Source: Streptomyces davaonensis JCM 4913 (GTDB taxonomy: Bacteria > Actinomycetota > Actinomycetes > Streptomycetales > Streptomycetaceae). From it: DNA of 64,000 nt. A program made the position numbers and the translations under genes. Below are positions 59,353-64,000 of the stretch, in pieces (position 1 is the first letter of the stretch; the number at the start of each line of letters is the position of its first letter). Below the pieces are notes generated by a model. The model saw only the letters and a program-made list of their open reading frames with translations, was not told the DNA's origin and did not search any database. The stretch covers positions 1,054,001 to 1,118,000 of the forward strand of contig NC_020504.1 in assembly GCF_000349325.1 (NCBI RefSeq). Reading direction: 5' to 3'.

Positions 59353-61074
59353 ATGAGCACGCGCACAACCGGCCCAGGCCCGGACCCCGCCCGCTGGCTC
59401 GCCCTGTGCGCGGCGAGTACGGCCGCCACCGGCGCCGGTCTGCTGCTCCCCGCCGCGCTGGGCCGCGCCCTGGACCTGCTGCTGGCCGACGCCCCGGCGA
59501 CCCGCTGGGTGCTGTACTGCGCCGCGCTGGTACTGCTCCTCGCCCTGCTCGACGCGGCCGAGACCGTGCTCGGCGGCACGGTGGACGCCCGCACCACAGG
59601 TTGGCTGCGCAGGCGGCTGCACCGTCATGTCCTGGCCGTGGGCCCGCGCGCCGCCGAACGCTTCGGCTCCGGCGACCTGGTCGCCCGGCTCGTCGGCAAC
59701 GCCGCACAGGCCGGTACGGCACCGGCCGCCCGCGCGGCCCTGCTCGCCGCGCACGCCGGACCCGTCGGCGGCTGTGTCGCCCTTGCCCTGATCGACCCGT
59801 GGCTCACGGCCGTGCTGCTGGCCGGAGCACCGGTGCTCGCGCTGCTGCTGCGCGCCTTCACCCGCGACACCCGCGACTGCGTGACCCGCTACCAGGAGGT
59901 GCAGGGGCGGATCGCGGGGGCGCTCGCGGAAGCCGTCGACGGCCACCGCACGATTCGGGCGGCGGGTACGGCACAGCGGGAGACGGCGCGGATCCTCGGG
60001 CCGCTGCCCGAACTGTCCGCGACGGGCCGTCGTATGTGGCGGGTGCAGGGGCGGGCCGCCGGGCAGTCGGCCGCAGTGGCCCCGCTGCTCCAGCTCACGG
60101 TCGTCGCCGTCGCGGGGTTCCTGCTCACCCGGGACCGGCTGACGGTGGGTGAGCTGCTCGCCGCGTCGCGGTACGCGGTGCTGGCCACGGGGGTCGGCGT
60201 GCTGGTGGGACACCTCGCGAGCCTCGCCCGCGCGCGGGCCGCCACCGGACGGCTCGGCGAAGTGCTCGGCGAATCGCCCCCCGCCCACGGGGAGCGCCGA
60301 CTGCCGCCCGGTCCGGGCCGGCTGGAGCTACGAGGGGTGACCGCCCGGCGCGGCGGGCGGGCCGTCCTCGACGGCGTCGATCTCGTCGTGCCCGGCGGCA
60401 CCACGCTCGCCGTGGTCGGCCGCTCCGGCGCCGGGAAGTCCCTCCTCGCCGCGGTCGCCGGGCGACTCGCCGACCCGGACGACGGGGAGATCCTGCTCGA
60501 CGGGGTACCGCTGCGCGAGCTGTCCCACGACGAGCTGCGCGGTGCGATCGGGCACGCCTTCGAACGCCCCGCCCTGCTGGGCGGCACGCTGGAGGAGGAG
60601 ATCGGCCTCGGCCCCGTCCCCGCCTCCCCCGCCGCGGTCCGGGACGCGGCCCGCACCGCCCATGCGGACGAGTTCGTGCGTCGGCTGCCCGCCGGGTACG
60701 CCACCCTGTGCGCCGACGCACCGCTGTCCGGCGGGGAGTCCCAACGTCTGGGCCTCGCCCGCGCGTTCGCCCACGGCGGCAGACTGCTCGTCCTCGACGA
60801 CGCCCTGTCCAGCCTCGACACGGTGACCGAGGCACGGATCACCGCGTCCCTGGTGGGCACGGGCCGCGGCGGCACCCGGCTGCTCATCGCCCACCGGCCC
60901 GCCACGGCGGCCCGTGCGGACGCGGTGGCCTGGCTGGACGACGGGCGGATCCGCGCGGTCGGGCCGCATGAGCGGCTGTGGGAACTGGCCGGGTACCGGG
61001 CGGTGTTCGCGGACGGCGCGGACTTCGCGAATGACGCAGACCACGCCGACTTCGCGGACGAGGAGCGGCCATGA
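59353..61074 (+). CDS. ABC half-transporter of lanthipeptide locus (RamA/AmfB-like)
   Basis: This 573-residue exporter half has an N-terminal membrane domain of about six helices (ATGAGLLLPAALGRALDLLL, VLYCAALVLLLALLDAAE and others) and a C-terminal nucleotide-binding domain with Walker A VVGRSGAGKS, signature LSGGESQRLG and Walker B LLVLDDALSSLD. It is probably paired with the product of the next gene, overlapping by 4 bases, to export the modified peptide. The ATG at 59353 has AAAGGGCG upstream. Confidence 0.9.
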   Translation: MSTRTTGPGPDPARWLALCAASTAATGAGLLLPAALGRALDLLLADAPATRWVLYCAALVLLLALLDAAETVLGGTVDARTTGWLRRRLHRHVLAVGPRAAERFGSGDLVARLVGNAAQAGTAPAARAALLAAHAGPVGGCVALALIDPWLTAVLLAGAPVLALLLRAFTRDTRDCVTRYQEVQGRIAGALAEAVDGHRTIRAAGTAQRETARILGPLPELSATGRRMWRVQGRAAGQSAAVAPLLQLTVVAVAGFLLTRDRLTVGELLAASRYAVLATGVGVLVGHLASLARARAATGRLGEVLGESPPAHGERRLPPGPGRLELRGVTARRGGRAVLDGVDLVVPGGTTLAVVGRSGAGKSLLAAVAGRLADPDDGEILLDGVPLRELSHDELRGAIGHAFERPALLGGTLEEEIGLGPVPASPAAVRDAARTAHADEFVRRLPAGYATLCADAPLSGGESQRLGLARAFAHGGRLLVLDDALSSLDTVTEARITASLVGTGRGGTRLLIAHRPATAARADAVAWLDDGRIRAVGPHERLWELAGYRAVFADGADFANDADHADFADEERP

Positions 61075-62918
61075 CGGAAGGGCTCCCGCGCCGGGGCGTG
61101 CGCTTCCTGCGGGCCCGGTGGCGGGTCGTGGCGCGGCTTGCCGCCTGGTCCGTGCTGGAGACCGGGCAGACCTTCCTCACCGGGTACGCGCCCGCGCGCG
61201 CCCTGGACGAGGGGTTCCTTGCGGGGCGGACCGGTGCGGGTCTGGCCTGGCTGGGCGTGGCCGGGCTCGGGGTGCTGGTCGGGGCGTTCGGGACGGTGCG
61301 GGTGTACACCGCGGTGGCCGAGCTGGTCGAACCGCTCCGGGACGGGCTGGTGGCTCGGGTCGTGGCCCGCGGGGTCCGGCAGGGTGACTCCGCGGCGCTG
61401 TCGGGGCTCACCCAGCAGGCCGAGATCGCGCGGGACACCTTCGCCGGTCTGGTGCTGGTGTCGCGTTCGTTCGTGTTCACCGCGGTCGGCGCCCTGGCCG
61501 GCTTGTTCTCGCTGGCCCCGCCGCTGCTGCTGGTCGTCGGGGTGCCGCTGCTCGCCGGGGTGGCGCTGTTCGGGCTGACGCTACGGCCGCTGGCCCGTCG
61601 CCAGGAGGCGTTCCTCGTCGCCGACGAGGCGCTCGCCGAACGGTTCGGCGCCGTCTGCCCCGGGCTGCGGGACATCACGGCGGCCGGGGCCGAGGAGCCG
61701 GTCGCCGCCGGCACCGAGCTGCGGATCGACGCCGAACAGCGCGCCGCGTGCTCCCTGGCCCGGTGGGGGGTCCTGCGCGTGGTCTCCCTGACGATCGGCG
61801 GCGAGCTGCCCATCGTGCTGCTGCTCGCCACCGCGCCCTGGCTGCTGGGCCACGGCGTCACCCCGGGCGCCCTGGTCGGCGCGCTCGCCTACACCACCCA
61901 GTCCCTGCTGCCCGCCCTGCGCAACCTCGTGCACGGCGTGGGCACCAGCGGCTCCCGGCTGGCGGTGGTGCTGCGGCGCCTCCTGCGCGAGCCCGAACCG
62001 CAGCCCCCCGAACCGCAGCCCGCCGAACCCTTCACGGAAGCACCTGCTCCCGCGCTCTCCCTCGCCTCCGTCACCTTCGCCTACGGCCCCGGCGCCGCCC
62101 CCGTCGTCGAGCGCCTCGACCTCGTCCTCTCCCCGGGCGCCCACCTGGCCGTCGTAGGTCCGAGCGGCATCGGCAAGTCCACGCTCACCGCACTGGTCGC
62201 CGGGCTGCTGGAGCCGGACCGGGGCCGGATCCACGTGTGCGGGCACCCGGTGCCGGGGCGCCGGGCCGCGGCACGCCGGGTCCTCATCCCGCAGCAGGCG
62301 TACGTCCACACCGGCACCCTCGCCGAGAACCTCGGGATGTTGCGGCCGGACCCGGTGCCCGAGGCGGAACTGCTCGCCGCGGCCGGGGCGGTGGGGCTGC
62401 TGCCCCTCCTGGAGGCGCTGGGCGGGCCCGGCGCCAGGGTCGATCCGGCGGCGCTGTCCGCCGGGGAGCGGCAGCTCGTCGCGCTGACCCGGGCCTATCT
62501 GTCGTACGCCCCGCTCGCTCTGCTCGACGAGGCGACCTGTCATCTGGATCCACGGGCCGAGGAGCGCGCGGAGCGGGCCTTCGCCGAGCGGCCCGGCGGC
62601 ACCCTGGTGGTGGTCGCACACCGCATCAGCTCGGCCCGCCGCGCCGAGAAGGTGCTGGCCATGGACGGCCGCTCGACGGCGTACGGCACGCACGAGGAGC
62701 TGATGCGGCGCTCGGCGCTCTACCGGGATCTGGTGGGCGGCTGGACGCCCGTACGCTCACAGCCAGCCCTCGCCCTGGGAGATCCGGATCGCGTCGATGC
62801 GGTTGCGGGCACCGGTCTTGCGGGTGATGGCCGCCATGTAGTTGCGCACCGTCCCGTTGGACAGGTGCAGGCTGCCGGCGATCTCCGCGACGGAGGCCCC
62901 CTCGGCGGCGAGGACTAA
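61071..62918 (+). CDS. ABC half-transporter of lanthipeptide locus (RamB/AmfA-like), long antisense tail
   Basis: This 615-residue second half-transporter has membrane helices (TGAGLAWLGVAGLGVLVGAF, LLLVVGVPLLAGVALFGL), a proline-rich linker (REPEPQPPEPQPAEP) and a nucleotide-binding domain: Walker A VVGPSGIGKST, signature LSAGERQLVA, Walker B ALLDEATCHLD and switch VVVAHRISSARR. The family usually ends just after YRDLVGGW. Here the frame continues about 54 residues past 62756, running antisense to the DNA-binding domain of the response-regulator gene. That tail looks non-functional. The ATG overlaps the preceding stop. Confidence 0.88.
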   Translation: MTEGLPRRGVRFLRARWRVVARLAAWSVLETGQTFLTGYAPARALDEGFLAGRTGAGLAWLGVAGLGVLVGAFGTVRVYTAVAELVEPLRDGLVARVVARGVRQGDSAALSGLTQQAEIARDTFAGLVLVSRSFVFTAVGALAGLFSLAPPLLLVVGVPLLAGVALFGLTLRPLARRQEAFLVADEALAERFGAVCPGLRDITAAGAEEPVAAGTELRIDAEQRAACSLARWGVLRVVSLTIGGELPIVLLLATAPWLLGHGVTPGALVGALAYTTQSLLPALRNLVHGVGTSGSRLAVVLRRLLREPEPQPPEPQPAEPFTEAPAPALSLASVTFAYGPGAAPVVERLDLVLSPGAHLAVVGPSGIGKSTLTALVAGLLEPDRGRIHVCGHPVPGRRAAARRVLIPQQAYVHTGTLAENLGMLRPDPVPEAELLAAAGAVGLLPLLEALGGPGARVDPAALSAGERQLVALTRAYLSYAPLALLDEATCHLDPRAEERAERAFAERPGGTLVVVAHRISSARRAEKVLAMDGRSTAYGTHEELMRRSALYRDLVGGWTPVRSQPALALGDPDRVDAVAGTGLAGDGRHVVAHRPVGQVQAAGDLRDGGPLGGED

Positions 62919-63365
62919 CACGCTCAGCTCCCGCCGGGTCAGCGGCATCTCGGCGGCCCTCAGGAAGCCGAAGCCCAGCGAGTCGTCGACGAACCGCTTC
63001 CCCTCGGCGACCAGCCGGATCCCCTCCACCAGGCGCTCGGGCGCGCCCTCCTTGTCCACGTAGCCGAGCGCCCCCGCCTCCACCGCTCCCTTCAGCAGCC
63101 CCGGCCGGTTCGCGCTGGCCAGCACGAGGAGCCGGGGCGGCGGCACTCCGGGAACCCGGGCGCCGAGCTCACCGAGCGGGGGTATGCCGTAGCTGTCGGC
63201 GCACTCCAGGTCGGCCGCGCAGACGTCGGGTCGCACCGTGCTCACCCGCCGCGAGGCGCCGCGCCACGGGGCATGGAACACCCCGAGGTCCGGTTCCCGG
63301 CGCAACCAGTCCGCCAGGACCGATCGGACCAGACACTCGTCGTGCACCAGAAGAACCCGGATCAC
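62757..63365 (-). CDS. LuxR/NarL-type response regulator (RamR/AmfR-like)
   Basis: This is a 202-residue regulator. The receiver domain (VIRVLLVHDECLVRSVLADW) keeps the probable phosphorylation pocket: D9/E10, D52 in VCAADLEC and K105 in GYVDKEG. The C-terminal LuxR helix-turn-helix is LTRRELSVLVLAAEGASVAE, IAGSLHLSNGTVRNYMAAI. No histidine kinase is adjacent, as for the orphan regulator RamR. It converges on the transporter gene and probably activates the lanthipeptide operon. The GTG at 63365 has GAGGGGAC upstream. Confidence 0.88.
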   Translation of the reverse strand: MIRVLLVHDECLVRSVLADWLRREPDLGVFHAPWRGASRRVSTVRPDVCAADLECADSYGIPPLGELGARVPGVPPPRLLVLASANRPGLLKGAVEAGALGYVDKEGAPERLVEGIRLVAEGKRFVDDSLGFGFLRAAEMPLTRRELSVLVLAAEGASVAEIAGSLHLSNGTVRNYMAAITRKTGARNRIDAIRISQGEGWL

Positions 63366-63679
63366 TGATCGTCCCCTCGCGTCGCCGACAGCCGGTTTCC
63401 GTAGGTGAAGAGCGCGTGCCCCATTTTTCGCGTCGCCCTCCCTTCCCGCGCCCGGAGAACCGGCCATCACGGGGCACGGGGGCGCACAGGCGGCTCCCGT
63501 ACCCCGGTCGGCGCTTCCAACGCCGGGAATGGCCCGGTGACGAGGGGGTACGGCCCGAACGCTCTCCGCCGGTCCTCCACGGGTCCTCCACCGGTCCCGC
63601 TCGCCGTGCGCGCCGGGCCGCCAAGAGGGAGATTTGTTCCCTGGGACCCGTCGCCCGGCCGGAGGAGGAGGTGGTCGGT
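63366..63679. other. Intergenic region between divergent response regulator and GAF-protein genes
   Basis: These 314 bases separate two divergent starts. AGGGA (63626-63630) and TCCCT (63638-63642) form a short inverted repeat around an AT-rich centre, and a CATTTTTCG segment lies at about 63422-63430. Near the right end GGAGGAGGAGG (63661-63671) is the ribosome binding site of the next gene. I see no convincing -35/-10 pair and no coding region. Confidence 0.4.
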
Positions 63680-64000
63680 GTGCCCGACGGGCAGGAGACC
63701 GACCAGGCGCCGGCGACCGCAAGGACGCGGGTCGGCCGGCCGCTGCTGTCGCTCGCGCTGGCCTCGATGATGGACGAGGTCCACGCGCACTCCGGCGCGG
63801 TCTATCTGCTGGCCGCCGACGAGCCGGTACTGGAGATGGCGGTGATGGCCGGGCTGCCCAGGGCGTTCTCCGCGCCCTGGGAGCGGGTCGGTCTTGGCGC
63901 GCCGGTGCCGGTGGCCGACGCGGTGCGCGAGCGGCGGCTGGTGTGGGTGGGCGGCGAGGCGGAGATGGCCCGGCTGTACCCGCGGATCTCGGTGGTGCTG
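63680..64000 (+). CDS. GAF-domain protein, probably SpoIIE-type phosphatase (5' part)
   Basis: The first 107 codons are in the window, open to the right edge. After a short N-terminus (VPDGQETDQAPATARTRVGR) comes a GAF-like segment: LLSLALASMMDEVHAHSGAV, YLLAADEPVLEMAVMAGLPR, VPVADAVRERRLVWVGGEAE. This pattern is typical of Streptomyces GAF-SpoIIE phosphatases, but the catalytic part is outside the window. The GTG at 63680 follows GGAGGAGGAGG at a good distance. Confidence 0.7.
   Translation, partial: MPDGQETDQAPATARTRVGRPLLSLALASMMDEVHAHSGAVYLLAADEPVLEMAVMAGLPRAFSAPWERVGLGAPVPVADAVRERRLVWVGGEAEMARLYPRISVVL

Noticed and set aside
56277..59597. 1106-codon minus-strand open frame opposite LanKC and the precursor
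   Set aside because: It is an antisense shadow of LanKC without recognisable domains; LanKC and the precursor explain the region.
1..64000. tRNA genes, rRNA, CRISPR arrays, transposases or prophage genes
   Set aside because: None were seen on reading both strands; the short palindromes found are isolated and not regularly spaced.

Overview
The window is high-GC actinobacterial DNA and almost certainly comes from a Streptomyces chromosome. The evidence is the GC-rich third codon positions, the frequent GTG starts, the 4-base ATGA/GTGA gene overlaps, and genes typical of the genus: a TipA-like MerR regulator, a RamC/AmfS-type lanthipeptide locus, mycothiol-dependent formaldehyde oxidation, SpoIIE/GAF phosphatases and a CU044_5270/sigma-factor pair. 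I found no tRNA, rRNA, CRISPR array, transposase, integrase or origin. The first and last genes are cut by the window edges.

Layout. 1-4755: the start of a ROK regulator, divergent from a sugar ABC importer (two permeases and a lipoprotein) that is followed by a Gfo/Idh/MocA oxidoreductase. 4791-9527: an L,D-transpeptidase, then a 1081-residue CHAT-protease protein facing an unrecognised protein. 9596-11898: two short-chain dehydrogenases and a small membrane protein. 11985-17207: a three-gene cassette (GntR-type regulator, caspase-like protease with a probable VMAP-C end, and a SAV_2336/vWA-like protein fused to a second copy of the GntR-type module). I read this as a variant of the VMAP biological-conflict systems. 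17222-23750: formaldehyde detoxification (MscR plus a metallo-hydrolase), an NmrA-like protein, an AlkA-like glycosylase, a small secreted protein, and a folD gene behind a ZTP riboswitch. A 35-base palindromic repeat appears to have shifted the folD reading frame just after its start. 23743-35111: an ECF sigma factor with its membrane partner, an orphan cytochrome oxidase subunit I, two related glycosyltransferases (one coupled to the TipA-like regulator), a dihydrolipoyl dehydrogenase, a TetR protein divergent from a secreted beta-propeller, and a secreted endoglycosylceramidase-like GH5 enzyme.

35209-44890: a TetM/OtrA-type ribosomal protection protein with a candidate leader ORF, divergent from a complete molybdenum-hydroxylase operon (coxS-L-M order, then MoxR ATPase, vWA/CoxE, XdhC, CoxG). 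The AYRGAGR motif and the gene order point to a form II enzyme rather than a proven CO dehydrogenase. 45081-53775: a glycosyltransferase coupled to rfbC, a P450 and an O-methyltransferase on the plus strand, facing an overlapping rfbA-rfbB-rfbD-methyltransferase operon on the minus strand; together these cover dTDP-L-rhamnose synthesis. 53843-64000: a GAF/PAS/SpoIIE phosphatase, then a class III lanthipeptide locus of SapB/AmfS type: LanKC, a 38-residue precursor too short for routine ORF calling, two ABC half-transporters and a convergent LuxR-type response regulator. A second GAF-domain protein is cut by the window end.

All calls come from reading the sequence. Family names rest on motifs recalled from established knowledge and no database search was run.
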